Assembly: GCA_946186925.1 (NCBI GenBank)
Contig: CAMHPA010000013.1
Coordinates: forward strand, 1-58,832
Length of the DNA stretch: 58,832 nucleotides
From: an uncultured Bacteroidota bacterium
GTDB lineage: Bacteria > Bacteroidota > Bacteroidia > Bacteroidales > SZUA-534
Direction: 5' to 3'
Every line of letters begins with the position of its first letter. The stretch's first letter is position 1. The position numbers and the translations under genes were made by a program. This document shows positions 26,534-34,902 of this stretch, one piece after another. Under the pieces are notes generated by a model. That model worked only from the letters and a program-made list of their open reading frames with translations. It ran no database searches and was not told where the DNA came from.

Positions 26534-27731
26534 CAATAGTTATCCTGTACATCAGCGTAACATTGTGAGCCACTCCATTATAATTGCAATCTATTGTTCT
26601 AAGTGTGACAGGATGATATGAGTATCTGATACCTAAAGCGTTAATAATTCTTGTTGCATAACTATCACACGGATAACGCATGTCTGTATTGAACCCGATT
26701 TCTATTGAAAAAACAGGTCCCCAGTCCGTTTCCGGACCGTTTTCTTTGCTAATGTAGAAATTTGGAATGGATGTACTCAGGCAGAACTTTCCATAGCCGA
26801 CAGTCGGCATAAGCATCATTTTCCGATACGCGAATTGGTATCCCAAATAGAAATTTGGCATATTCCCGTTGAGTTTCACGCCCTTGCCAAATGAGGTGTT
26901 ATATCCGTGAAGCGTTTCTTTGGGTTTGTTGAAAGACAAATCAATATGCACGCCTGCTACTGCTCCTTTATAGTAAAGATGGCCATTGAATCCAATATTG
27001 AGTGAACCCGCCAGCACTTCTGCCAAGTCCCCTCCAATCAACGATGCTCCCACATCCATCCCCAAGCCAAACATCAAACTGTTCTGCTTGTATTCAAATC
27101 TCATTGCTGACTTTACAAACGATTCAAAATCACTGCCAGGATGTTGTTGCAGGAATTCATTGCTTGTCTGGTTAAGTGTGTCCGGCTTGAAAGAACCATA
27201 ATTGTTCATGAGTGTTCCATTGCTTTTCTCATAAGTGGGGATTCTCTTGAAATTTTTAATATAGAGCAAAAGAAAATCGCGTTCGCAGCTTGTCAGCGAT
27301 ATGTTGCTGTTGATATCGCTCTCTAAAAAAACAATATTGTTGCAAATGGAGTCTTTCAGAAAATGCAATAAATTACTGACAAATGGGGTCTTATTCCGTT
27401 CAATCTGCTTTGCCGACAATGAGAACTGAGCCATCTCCGACGCTGCCATTTTGTATTTGCGCAACCAAATAGTAAGATCCCATAGTTCGTCAGGGGTGAA
27501 CGTTTGGTAGTTATCATCGTCGAAGGTTGTTTTTGCATAAAGCATCAACTCGGTGGCCTTGTCTCTGTCACCTTCGATTATGGCATCAACTATGCTGTTC
27601 CTACACTTTTGGATTAGTTCGGAACGTGTGTTTTCGTTTGATGCGAGCTCGTGCGTGTCGGTGGAATTGACTTGGCTCCAGACAGACTCCGTAACCAGAA
27701 CAGATAGCATTAATAGTATTAGCTTTTTCAT
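26511..27731 (-). CDS. Paralog A of a tandem family of exported proteins, function unknown
   Basis: 406 residues with a signal peptide (MKKLILLMLSVLVTESVWSQ). The N-terminal domain (20-200) is helical with SELIQKCRNSIVDAIIEGDR, YAKTTFDDDNYQTFTPDELW, LTSCERDFLLLYIKNFKRIP and FLQQHPGSDFESFVKSAMRF. The last 180 residues alternate short aromatic strands and Gly turns (GLGMDVGASLIGGDLAEVLA, YLGYQFAYRKMMLMPTVGYG) and end in KLKRIY, suggesting an outer-membrane or surface beta-barrel/sandwich. No known family recognised. It is most similar to paralog B (27879-29108), sharing DNA stretches nearly base for base around FLQQHPGSDFE. Last in the array, followed by rplY. Confidence 0.8.
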   Translation of the reverse strand: MKKLILLMLSVLVTESVWSQVNSTDTHELASNENTRSELIQKCRNSIVDAIIEGDRDKATELMLYAKTTFDDDNYQTFTPDELWDLTIWLRKYKMAASEMAQFSLSAKQIERNKTPFVSNLLHFLKDSICNNIVFLESDINSNISLTSCERDFLLLYIKNFKRIPTYEKSNGTLMNNYGSFKPDTLNQTSNEFLQQHPGSDFESFVKSAMRFEYKQNSLMFGLGMDVGASLIGGDLAEVLAGSLNIGFNGHLYYKGAVAGVHIDLSFNKPKETLHGYNTSFGKGVKLNGNMPNFYLGYQFAYRKMMLMPTVGYGKFCLSTSIPNFYISKENGPETDWGPVFSIEIGFNTDMRYPCDSYATRIINALGIRYSYHPVTLRTIDCNYNGVAHNVTLMYRITIGKLKRIY

Positions 27732-27860
27732 ATTGTTGTATTTGTGTAATTACTGAATATCAGATATTGTCAAGTTTATTGAGACCATTTGATTGAAATA
27801 GCAATATCAAGATTCTGTGCCCCAAATATAAAAACTTTGACATTTAAATACCTTTGCCGA

Positions 27861-27901
27861 AACAGCGATTTTGTCTTTTCAATAGATGCGTTTGAGTTTG
27901 C
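27861..27901. repeat. 41-bp exact repeat at the 3' end of paralog B
   Basis: Second copy of the repeat at 26493-26533. Directly before it, AATACCTTTGCCGAAACA at 27847-27864 also occurs at 31643-31660 near the far end of the array. Confidence 0.85.
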
Positions 27902-29108
27902 AGGCTGATACTCTGTAAATAAGTGCTATTCTGTGCGTTGCACCGCTTATGTCGCCATCTTGAAGATTGATGTTAACTGGTTGAAACGAGTATTTTAATC
28001 CAAGTGCCGATCGGCCATTTGTAGCGTAAGTGTCGGTTGGGGCAAAAACAGAGTTTCCAAATCCTACTTCCAGTGACAAAACGGGGTTCCAATCCGATTT
28101 CAAATGGCAGCCTTTCAGATTGTCGTTACCATTCGATGAATCGACCTCTAATCTGAAACCTCCATAACCGATAGAGGGAAGAACTGATATTCCACGATAT
28201 AGGAACCAATATCCGACGTAAAAATTAGGTGACACACCATCGAATTTAGTACCAGAATCGTATAGGGTTCCATCGTTCCCGCTAAATTCATCCTGGCTTT
28301 TGTGGTTTGTTGAGATATTCAGCTGGGCTCCCGCAACAACGCCTTTGTAGCTGAGATTCACATCCAATCCAATGCCGAAGCCTCCCGATATTAAGTCGTG
28401 AGCATCGCCTTTAACCAATGTCGCGCCTAGAAAAGCTGCTCCGCCATACATCAAACCGTTCTGCTTGTATTCATATCTCATTGCTGACCTTACAAACGGT
28501 TCAAAATCACTGCCAGGATGTTGCTGCAGGAATTCATTGCTTGCCTGGTTAAGTGTGTCTGGATTAAAAAGGCCTGAATTATTTATAAGCGTTCCATCGT
28601 GCATCTGATAGGTGGGCATTCTTTTCAGATTTCTGATGTAGAGCAAAAGAAAATCGCGTTCGCAACTTGTGAGCGAGGTGTCGCGGCTAATGTCGTTCAC
28701 AAAAAAGGTGCTGTCGTTGCTAATTTTGCTTTGCAAAACTGTCAGTAAAAACATATTCAGCTGATTTTGCCGCCTGTTGAATATTTCTCCTGTCATAGGG
28801 GATAGCACTATTTCTGATGTCGCCATTTTGTATTTGCGCAACCAAATGGCAAGGTTCCAAAATTCGTCAGGAGAGAATGTCTGGTAATTGTCGTCGTCGA
28901 AAGTGGTTTTTGCATAAAGCATCAGTTCAGTGGCTCGGTCTCTGTCGCTTTCGCTAATGGCATCAAGTATGCGGCCGCGGCACTTTTGTATGAGTTCCGA
29001 GCGAGTGCTTTCCGTCATAAGACTCTTGCGTATGGCTGCGGTATCGATTTGAGCCATAAGGTTTTGACTTGCAATTATCAGTAAAAGTATGACTATTGTT
29101 TTCTTCAT
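27879..29108 (-). CDS. Paralog B of the tandem exported-protein family
   Basis: 409 residues from the ATG at 29108, where the signal peptide MKKTIVILLLIIASQNLMAQ begins; the frame is open 10 codons further. Same architecture as paralog A: TRSELIQKCRGRILDAISES, the AKTTFDDDNYQTFSPDEFWN block, LTSCERDFLLLYIRNLKRMP, FLQQHPGSDFEPFVRSAMRY, then a beta-rich C-terminal part (LSYKGVVAGAQLNIS, YVGYWFLYRGISVLPSIGYG) and the same KLKRIY end. The beta-rich part differs from A more than the helical part, as if the exposed part evolves faster. Function unknown. Confidence 0.8.
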   Translation of the reverse strand: MKKTIVILLLIIASQNLMAQIDTAAIRKSLMTESTRSELIQKCRGRILDAISESDRDRATELMLYAKTTFDDDNYQTFSPDEFWNLAIWLRKYKMATSEIVLSPMTGEIFNRRQNQLNMFLLTVLQSKISNDSTFFVNDISRDTSLTSCERDFLLLYIRNLKRMPTYQMHDGTLINNSGLFNPDTLNQASNEFLQQHPGSDFEPFVRSAMRYEYKQNGLMYGGAAFLGATLVKGDAHDLISGGFGIGLDVNLSYKGVVAGAQLNISTNHKSQDEFSGNDGTLYDSGTKFDGVSPNFYVGYWFLYRGISVLPSIGYGGFRLEVDSSNGNDNLKGCHLKSDWNPVLSLEVGFGNSVFAPTDTYATNGRSALGLKYSFQPVNINLQDGDISGATHRIALIYRVSACKLKRIY

Positions 29109-29134
29109 AATCAATAATACTGTCTTATGGGTTT

Positions 29135-30331
29135 TCAATATACGCGTTTTGCCATTCTATGTGTTCCGATGCTAATGGCGGCTGAGAGAGAGTGAATTGT
29201 TCCATTGATTTTCCGACCTTCAATGTTGACCCTAACGGGCTGAAATGTATAACGCAACGCCAAATTAAGCGAATTAAATGATGAAGAATACGACGGCCAC
29301 AAATTGCTGCTACTATATAATTGAACGCCAAGTATTGGCGTCGGCAACCATTTGTTGAACAATCTGTTATCCTTAATATCTTCGTTTGTATGTGTGTCAG
29401 AATTCACCGCAGGATAAAACATACCTACCCCCAACCCCACAATCGGGACTACCGCACATTTCGGCTTAAGCGGAATGAATCGTCCGTAATTGGTCTGAAA
29501 TTGATACAGATTACCCGATGTGCCAGCCTTCCACACTCCGTTTTTAAAATGAATGTCTTGTTTAGGGTTGGCTGCTGACAATCTTGAACTTACTTCAATC
29601 ATATTCTTTTTGAATTCAATCGAAATGTCGAATGAAAATAACCCTCCATTTGAAAACCAATCTGCTATTTCGCCGCCGAATATGGCCGCTCCACCTCCCA
29701 TTGCAAAATCCAAATGAAAAGAGTCATAATCTAGTCCAAAAACGTATCTGACATAATGCCGCAAAAAATAATCATACCGACTATCTGGATATTTGCTGAA
29801 AAAATCATCGCATTTGCTGTTTATTCTTTTTTGGTCGGGCCAGTTTCTTTTCTTCAAGTTTAAAAGGTACAACTCGATATAATCTCGGTCTGCTTGTTCA
29901 AGAGTATTGTAACCTTCAAATAAACTGTATAAATCGCTGCTTGATGGCAAATTTTGAAATATTATCTCGTCCAAATTATCGTCATATACCTCTTTATTGA
30001 GCAGTTCGCTTTCAGATGTTGAGTCAAATGCTGTTGTTTCTTTTATAAATTTATCCAAATCAAGCAAATACAAGTCAATCATCCATTTTTCGTGAGGCAT
30101 TAGCGGCAAATATTTCTCATCCTCAAGAGTCTGTGCGTATTCACATAGTTCGGCAATTTTTTGTTTGTCGTGGCTGATGAACGCTTCGGCAATATGCTGC
30201 CTACATTTGCCAATCAATTCCCACTTTGTATCGTTGAGCAACCCCAGACGTGCCATTGTGGCGGAATCGGTCTGCCCGCAAATTGTCCCTACGGACAACG
30301 AACATAGCAAAATGATTACTAGTCTTTTCAT
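29135..30331 (-). CDS. Paralog C of the tandem exported-protein family
   Basis: 398 residues with signal peptide MKRLVIILLCSLSVGTICGQ. It shares with paralog D the opening TDSATMARLGLLNDTKWELI, CRQHIAEAFISHDKQKIAEL, TLEDEKYLPLMPHEKWM, LEQADRDYIELYLLNL and a YPDSRYDYFLRHYVRYVFGL motif that corresponds to HPGSDFE in A and B. The C-terminal beta region carries FGGEIADWFSNGGLFSFDIS and GLGVGMFYPAV and ends in MAKRVY. It starts 3 bp after paralog D's stop, so C and D are co-transcribed. C and D form one subgroup, A and B another. Function unknown. Confidence 0.8.
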   Translation of the reverse strand: MKRLVIILLCSLSVGTICGQTDSATMARLGLLNDTKWELIGKCRQHIAEAFISHDKQKIAELCEYAQTLEDEKYLPLMPHEKWMIDLYLLDLDKFIKETTAFDSTSESELLNKEVYDDNLDEIIFQNLPSSSDLYSLFEGYNTLEQADRDYIELYLLNLKKRNWPDQKRINSKCDDFFSKYPDSRYDYFLRHYVRYVFGLDYDSFHLDFAMGGGAAIFGGEIADWFSNGGLFSFDISIEFKKNMIEVSSRLSAANPKQDIHFKNGVWKAGTSGNLYQFQTNYGRFIPLKPKCAVVPIVGLGVGMFYPAVNSDTHTNEDIKDNRLFNKWLPTPILGVQLYSSSNLWPSYSSSFNSLNLALRYTFQPVRVNIEGRKINGTIHSLSAAISIGTHRMAKRVY

Positions 30332-30334
30332 ATC

Positions 30335-31516
30335 CTAAATTTTCCGTTTCGGGAATCCCGCGCCAAACTTGAACACGGCTGTTATTGAATTCATCACGCC
30401 AAAAGTTTTTTCGCCGTTGATTTTCACCAGAACAGGTTGCAGCGAGTAACGCAGAACTGGGCAAATGTAGCCAATGTCGTATCCGCCACTGAATATTTTC
30501 TCATACCTGATTTCGGCCCCGAGGGTTGGCAAAGGCATAGAAATCAGATGCTTGCCCTTAAGCGGGTCCTTTTCATCCTTGTCATCTTTCTTGTAAAAAG
30601 GCTCGATAACTGTAAAGCCGATTCCTACACGTGGAATTGCCACCCATTTGTCTGTCAAAGGCATATAGCGGCCAACGTTAAATTGAACTTGTCCAATGTC
30701 GCCTTTGCCTTTTTCCCAGACAACATCATCAAAATCAACATCTTTTCTCGACCGAATAATCATCGCACTCACCCTAATTTGAAATTCATAATTCTTTAGG
30801 CCGATGGCAATGTCTGAATCAAAGCCCCAACGCCCCGATTGGAACCAATCGGAGATGTCGCCAGCCAGGACTGCAGTGCCCATGCCAAGTCCCATATCCA
30901 ACTGAAATTTCTCAAAATCTTTAACATACACATATCTGATATAGTTCCGTATGAAGTATTCAAACGGGCTGTCGGGGTGTTGCTTCAGGAAAACATCGCA
31001 TTTCTTGTTTATCTCTTTCTGGTCAACAGGCTGCGTGTTCACTTTCGTCAGATACAAACGGACAAAATCCTTCTCCATCTGATTCAAGTCGAAACTGCTT
31101 TCGATGGCGGCGTTCAGGTCCGGGTTTTGGGCCACATTTCTGTATATGACTGAATACATATTGTCGTTGAACATACTTTTGCCCACCAGTTTGCTGTCGG
31201 CTACCGAGTCGAACGCCACTGCATCTTGGGTAAAATTCTTAAAATCATATACATAGACGCTTAGTATCCATTTTTCATTAGGCATCAATGGCACATATCG
31301 GTCATCTTCGAGAGTCAGCGCATACTCATACAGTTCGGCAACTTTTTGCCTGTCGCCGTTGATGACCGCGTCAGCAATATGGCGTCGGCATTTGATTATG
31401 AGTTCCGCTTTGGAGTCGTCGAGCAGACCAAGACGTTTCATTGTGGCGGAATCGGTTTGTGCGTTGACGCTTTCTGCGAGCAATGCAGTGAACAAAATGA
31501 TTATCAGTTTTTTCAT
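30335..31516 (-). CDS. Paralog D of the tandem exported-protein family
   Basis: 393 residues with signal peptide MKKLIIILFTALLAESVNAQ. The helical N-terminal domain has LGLLDDSKAELIIKCRRHIA, TLEDDRYVPLMPNEKWILSV, LNQMEKDFVRLYLTKVNTQ and HPDSPFEYFIRNYIRYVYVK. The beta-rich C-terminal domain has AGDISDWFQSGRWGFDSDIA and GAEIRYEKIFSGGYDIGYI and ends in FPKRKI. It is the first gene of the four-gene minus-strand array; 153 bp separate its start from the divergent TIGR02757 gene. The conserved element across all four is (H/Y)P(G/D)S..(E/D)(Y/S)F.(R/K)..(R/M)(Y/F), at the join of helical and beta parts. Function unknown. Confidence 0.8.
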   Translation of the reverse strand: MKKLIIILFTALLAESVNAQTDSATMKRLGLLDDSKAELIIKCRRHIADAVINGDRQKVAELYEYALTLEDDRYVPLMPNEKWILSVYVYDFKNFTQDAVAFDSVADSKLVGKSMFNDNMYSVIYRNVAQNPDLNAAIESSFDLNQMEKDFVRLYLTKVNTQPVDQKEINKKCDVFLKQHPDSPFEYFIRNYIRYVYVKDFEKFQLDMGLGMGTAVLAGDISDWFQSGRWGFDSDIAIGLKNYEFQIRVSAMIIRSRKDVDFDDVVWEKGKGDIGQVQFNVGRYMPLTDKWVAIPRVGIGFTVIEPFYKKDDKDEKDPLKGKHLISMPLPTLGAEIRYEKIFSGGYDIGYICPVLRYSLQPVLVKINGEKTFGVMNSITAVFKFGAGFPKRKI

Positions 31517-31644
31517 AATAGTTATGTTTAAATGATGTCTTTATTTGAATGTCAACCAATTGGCAGAGTCAGCCCGCCAATGGGGAAACCCAGAAAATAA
31601 TCGGTTACTGCAGTCAAAAGTAAAACAAAATCAATGCCAATTAA

Positions 31645-31652
31645 TACCTTTG
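31645..31652 (+). promoter_or_regulatory. -7 box of the TIGR02757 gene
   Basis: TACCTTTG is a perfect TAnnTTTG match, 18 bp upstream of the ATG at 31670. It lies inside the longer open frame, so the downstream ATG is the likely start. Confidence 0.6.
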
Positions 31653-31669
31653 CCGAAACATCAAAAAAA

Positions 31670-32440
31670 ATGACCGACACCGAACTAAAACGATTTCTTG
31701 ACGCGCAGGCCGCACGGTTCGACAATCCCGATTTTATTGCCGAAGACCCAATTTCGATTCCGCACCGCTTCAGCCGTCCCGACGATATTGCCATTGCTGG
31801 ATTTCTGGCTGCAACCATCGCCTGGGGGCAGCGCAAGAGCATTGTGAAATCGGCCAACCAACTCATCAACTGGATGGACGGCGCGCCGCACGATTTCGTT
31901 ACAAACTGCATCGAAGCCGACCTACAGCCGTTTGAGCGGTTTGTTTACCGCACCTTCAACGGCACCGACTGCACCACGTTTCTGCGCTCGCTGCACAATA
32001 TATACATAAATCACAACGGTTTGGAACAGGTTGTTACTGAAGGATTTAAATCGTCGGGCACCATTCGCGGCGCACTGTCGCATTTCTATCGGGTTTTCTT
32101 CGAGATTGACCATCAGCACCGCACCGAGAAGCACCTGGCCAACCCCGACAAAGGCTCGGCTTCGAAGCGGATGAATATGTATCTGCGCTGGATGGTGCGG
32201 CAGAGCGGCACGGGCGTCGATTTTGGCATTTGGCACGATATACCGCAGTCGGCACTTCAGATTCCGCTCGATGTGCACGTGGGCAACGTTTCGCGGCAGT
32301 TGGGGCTGCTGTCGCGCAAGCAGAACGACTGGCAAGCCGTTGAAGAACTCACCGCCCGCCTGCGCCAATTCTGCCCCGACGACCCCGTGAAATACGATTT
32401 CGCACTGTTCAGTCTGGGCGTGAATGGTGAGAAAATTTGA
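31670..32440 (+). CDS. TIGR02757 (DUF2400) family protein
   Basis: 256 residues from the ATG at 31670. The frame is open from 31634, but the -7 box lies within that part. Family hallmarks are DPISIPHRFSRPDDIAIAGF, the ATIAWGQRKSIVKSANQLIN helix, FVYRTFNGTDC, KRMNMYLRWMVRQSGTGVDF and IPLDVHVGNVSRQLGLLSRK, then DPVKYDFALFSLGV. The later half resembles the HhH-GPD fold used by DNA glycosylases and Ogg-like proteins, so a DNA repair role is often supposed but not demonstrated. No signal peptide. Confidence 0.93.
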   Translation: MTDTELKRFLDAQAARFDNPDFIAEDPISIPHRFSRPDDIAIAGFLAATIAWGQRKSIVKSANQLINWMDGAPHDFVTNCIEADLQPFERFVYRTFNGTDCTTFLRSLHNIYINHNGLEQVVTEGFKSSGTIRGALSHFYRVFFEIDHQHRTEKHLANPDKGSASKRMNMYLRWMVRQSGTGVDFGIWHDIPQSALQIPLDVHVGNVSRQLGLLSRKQNDWQAVEELTARLRQFCPDDPVKYDFALFSLGVNGEKI

Positions 32441-32475
32441 ACGCAGATGACACTGATCGGACTGATTTACACAGA
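32438..32475. repeat. Dispersed intergenic repeat (ACTGATTTACACAGATT type), copy 2
   Basis: Starts at the TIGR02757 stop codon and resembles 7499-7543. Confidence 0.6.
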
Positions 32476-32491
32476 TTTATTTGGATATAAA

Positions 32492-32536
32492 ACGTTGTTT
32501 TCCTCCAACGTATCGGACACAAGCGGGGTGTCCCTA
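32492..32536. repeat. Double-hairpin dispersed element
   Basis: ACGTTG-N8-CAACGT is followed closely by GGACAC-AAGCGGG-GTGTCC, and the minus strand reads GTAGGGACACCCCGC. The wording is close to the palindrome at 20462-20489 (GTAGAGACG...), so both may belong to one repeat family. Confidence 0.55.
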
Positions 32537-32539
32537 CTA

Positions 32540-32738
32540 ACACCCAACACCTAACACCAAAACTAATGCCTTGTGCCCATTGCCTAATGCCTTTTCAACT
32601 TATAACTTTCAAACTTAAAACTTATAACTTCTAAAACTTACAACTCATTTCTAGTGCCTAATGCCCAGTGCCTAATGCCTAAAATCTTATGTCTTTTCAA
32701 CTAATAACTTGTAACTTGCACCTTGTAACTTATAACTG
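32540..32738. repeat. Long intergenic word repeat
   Basis: Irregular repeats of CTAACACC, AACTTATAACTT, AAACTTAAAACTTATAAC and TGCCTAATGCC(CA/TA) fill the gap between the TIGR02757 gene and trmN6. The wording resembles 8280-8336 and 49612-49683. No coding frame seen. Confidence 0.6.
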
Positions 32739-32741
32739 ATA

Positions 32742-33455
32742 ATGAGTAACAACTACTTCTGTTTCAAACAATTTGCCGTTGTGCAAGACAACGCTTCGAT
32801 GAAAGTTGGCACCGATGGTGTGCTTCTGGGCGCGTGGTGCGGTTGCGTTGGGGCGCGACGGGTGCTCGATGTTGGCACAGGAACTGGCCTGATAGCCATT
32901 ATGGCGGCGCAACGGTCCGAAGCGCAAGTGGCGGCCGTTGAAATTGACAGCAACGCCTGCATCGATGCTATCACCAATATCGATAACTGCCCGTGGGCCG
33001 ACCGCATTGAACTTTTCAACCTTTCGGTTCAGGAATTTGCCGCCGATTGCCAGGACCGTTTCGATCTGATTGTCAGCAACCCACCGTTTTTCTGTAACTC
33101 GCTGAAAGCACCAAGTACCGGCCGTGCGCTCGCCCGCCACGACGATACTCTGCCCGTAGCCGACCTTTTCAGCTGCGCCGTCCGTCTGCTGACTGACAAT
33201 GGCCGCCTTTCGGTCATCATCCCTGCTGACCGCCTCGATGACTACGATTCCGAGGCCGCCCTTCACGGCTTGCGACCTGTGCGCCGTGAGATGGTTCGCC
33301 CCAATCCCAACATGCCGTTCCACCGGGCAATGGTGGAATACGGTTATGGTGATTCATTCTCCACCGATGAGATTATCAGCATTGAAACTGAAGAGCATGG
33401 TGTTTACTCGCCTGAATATATCGCGCTTACACGGGATTTCTATTTGAAGTTCTAA
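32742..33455 (+). CDS. trmN6: tRNA1(Val) adenine(37)-N6-methyltransferase
   Basis: 237 residues. The class I methyltransferase core has the family opening FCFKQFAVVQDNASMKVGTD, motif I VLDVGTGTGLIAIMAAQRS, AVEIDSNACIDAITNID, and the catalytic NPPF at about 114-117 in LIVSNPPFFCNS. LTDNGRLSVIIPADRL follows. The VGTDGVLLGAW segment is typical of TrmN6/YfiC. The enzyme methylates A37 of tRNA1(Val). It is alone on its strand; the following region holds a periodic repeat array and a shared terminator. Confidence 0.92.
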   Translation: MSNNYFCFKQFAVVQDNASMKVGTDGVLLGAWCGCVGARRVLDVGTGTGLIAIMAAQRSEAQVAAVEIDSNACIDAITNIDNCPWADRIELFNLSVQEFAADCQDRFDLIVSNPPFFCNSLKAPSTGRALARHDDTLPVADLFSCAVRLLTDNGRLSVIIPADRLDDYDSEAALHGLRPVRREMVRPNPNMPFHRAMVEYGYGDSFSTDEIISIETEEHGVYSPEYIALTRDFYLKF

Positions 33456-33460
33456 CCTTT

Positions 33461-33640
33461 TGACAAAATAGGCTTTGCGCTAACCGATACAATCCGAAAT
33501 AGGCCATTCTGCAGCAGTAATTGTAAAATAACGCGTTTTGGATTGCCGAAATTTGTAAAATAGCGCGTTTTGATTGGTTAATTTTTGCAAAATAATGCGT
33601 TTTGGAATGCTAAAATTTGCAAAATAGTGCGTTTTAGCGC
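33461..33640. repeat. Array of 32-bp-period repeats after trmN6
   Basis: Four clear copies of TTGYAAAATARYGCGTTTT start at 33521, 33553, 33585 and 33617, exactly 32 bp apart, separated by 13-bp AT-rich variable stretches. Two degenerate copies may precede them (about 33461 and 33492). Each core is an imperfect dyad, CAAAA-N7-TTTTG. The period is not a multiple of three and no frame crosses it. Not CRISPR-like: the repeats are too short and the spacers too small. Could be iteron- or operator-like protein sites. Confidence 0.8.
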
Positions 33641-33744
33641 GAATTATAACGCATATAATGGTATTTAATGAATTGGTATTCAGATACTACTACTATTAAC
33701 TCCTCGGACTTGGAGTTTGAGTTGATAAGATTGCAAACAAAAAA

Positions 33745-33770
33745 GCGCGGAACCATCCGCGCCTTTTTTT
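33745..33770. terminator. Bidirectional intrinsic terminator between trmN6 and manC
   Basis: GCGCGGA pairs with TCCGCGC around ACCA, with A-rich sequence before and T-rich after, serving both convergent genes. Confidence 0.8.
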
Positions 33771-33810
33771 GTATTAAAATCAATGAATTCTGATTCCTAA
33801 TTCCTACCTA

Positions 33811-34902
33811 TTAAATATACTTGTCCCCCGTCTTTGTCTTGATGTCGTTCACAATCACCTTCACGGTTTGCTCTTCGTCCTTGTCGCAGATGAGTAGCGC
33901 GTCGGGCGTATCAACCACAATGTAGTTTGTAAGGCCTTGCACCACAACTAGTTTGTCTTTCGGCGCATACACAATCGAGCGGTTGGTGTTGTAGAGCAGC
34001 ACATTGTCGCCCGAAATCACATTCTGTTCGTCGTTTTTAGGTTGGTTTTCGTAGAGCGATGTCCACGTGCCAAGGTCGGACCAACCAAAGTGCGAACCCA
34101 GAACAGCCACATTGTCAGCCTTTTCCATCACACCATAGTCGATTGAGATGTTGGGGCAGACAGGATAAATCTGGCCGATGGCATCTTCCTCATCATCAGT
34201 GTTGAACAGTTCCGACTTGCTGTTGAACAGATTGTAAACCTCTGACAGATGTTTCTTGAAGGCGGCCTGAATCGATTTCAGCGACCAAAGGAAAATGCCT
34301 GAATTCCAATAGAATTCGCCACTTTCAACAAAGAATTTCGCAAATTCAAGATTCGGCTTCTCGGTAAAGGCTTTCACGCGCTTCAGGTCGGCAATGTTGT
34401 TGAAGTTGATTGCCTCGTCGAACTGGATGTAGCCGTAGCCCGTATCGGGGCGGGTGGGCTGGATGCCGAGCGTGAGCAGATTATCGTTGTTGGCCACAAA
34501 GTCGAAGCCGTTTTTAATGGTCTCGATGAACATCTGGTCGTTCAGAATCAGATGGTCCGACGGCGCCACAACAATGCAGGCGTCGGGGTTTATCTGCTGG
34601 ATGCGGAAGTTGGCATAAGCGATGCAGGGCGCAGTGTTGCGACGAGCGGGCTCAAGCAGAATCTGTGATGCGGTAACCTGTGGCAGTTGCTTGAGTGTCA
34701 AATCTTTATACTCGGCACTGGTGACGATGAAAACATTCTGCGGCGGCACAATCTTTGTGAAACGCTCAAAGGTGAGTTGCAGCAGCGATTTGCCAATGCC
34801 CAGAATATCGATGAATTGTTTCGGGTACGATGAGCGGCTGACCGGCCAAAAGCGCGTTCCGGCGCCGCCGGCCATTATCACGCAGTATAGATTCTGATTC
34901 AT
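33811..34902 (-). CDS. manC: Mannose-1-phosphate guanylyltransferase
   Basis: 363 residues, nucleotidyltransferase domain only, lacking the phosphomannose isomerase fusion of longer enzymes. Motifs are the pyrophosphorylase signature MAGGAGTRFWPVSRSSYPKQ (about 11-30), LLEPARRNTAPCIAYANF, APSDHLILND, TRPDTGYGYIQFDE, VKAFTEKPN and NSGIFLWSL, followed by IDYGVMEKADNVAVL and WSDLGTW. It makes GDP-mannose from mannose-1-phosphate and GTP, the precursor of GDP-fucose and mannosylated surface polymers. No sugar-polymer cluster is adjacent; the gene is monocistronic between terminator and promoter regions. Confidence 0.95.
   Translation of the reverse strand: MNQNLYCVIMAGGAGTRFWPVSRSSYPKQFIDILGIGKSLLQLTFERFTKIVPPQNVFIVTSAEYKDLTLKQLPQVTASQILLEPARRNTAPCIAYANFRIQQINPDACIVVAPSDHLILNDQMFIETIKNGFDFVANNDNLLTLGIQPTRPDTGYGYIQFDEAINFNNIADLKRVKAFTEKPNLEFAKFFVESGEFYWNSGIFLWSLKSIQAAFKKHLSEVYNLFNSKSELFNTDDEEDAIGQIYPVCPNISIDYGVMEKADNVAVLGSHFGWSDLGTWTSLYENQPKNDEQNVISGDNVLLYNTNRSIVYAPKDKLVVVQGLTNYIVVDTPDALLICDKDEEQTVKVIVNDIKTKTGDKYI

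Noticed and set aside
33461..33640. CRISPR array
   Set aside because: Repeats are 19 bp with 13-bp gaps, unlike 23-40-bp repeats with 30-bp spacers, and no cas genes are near.
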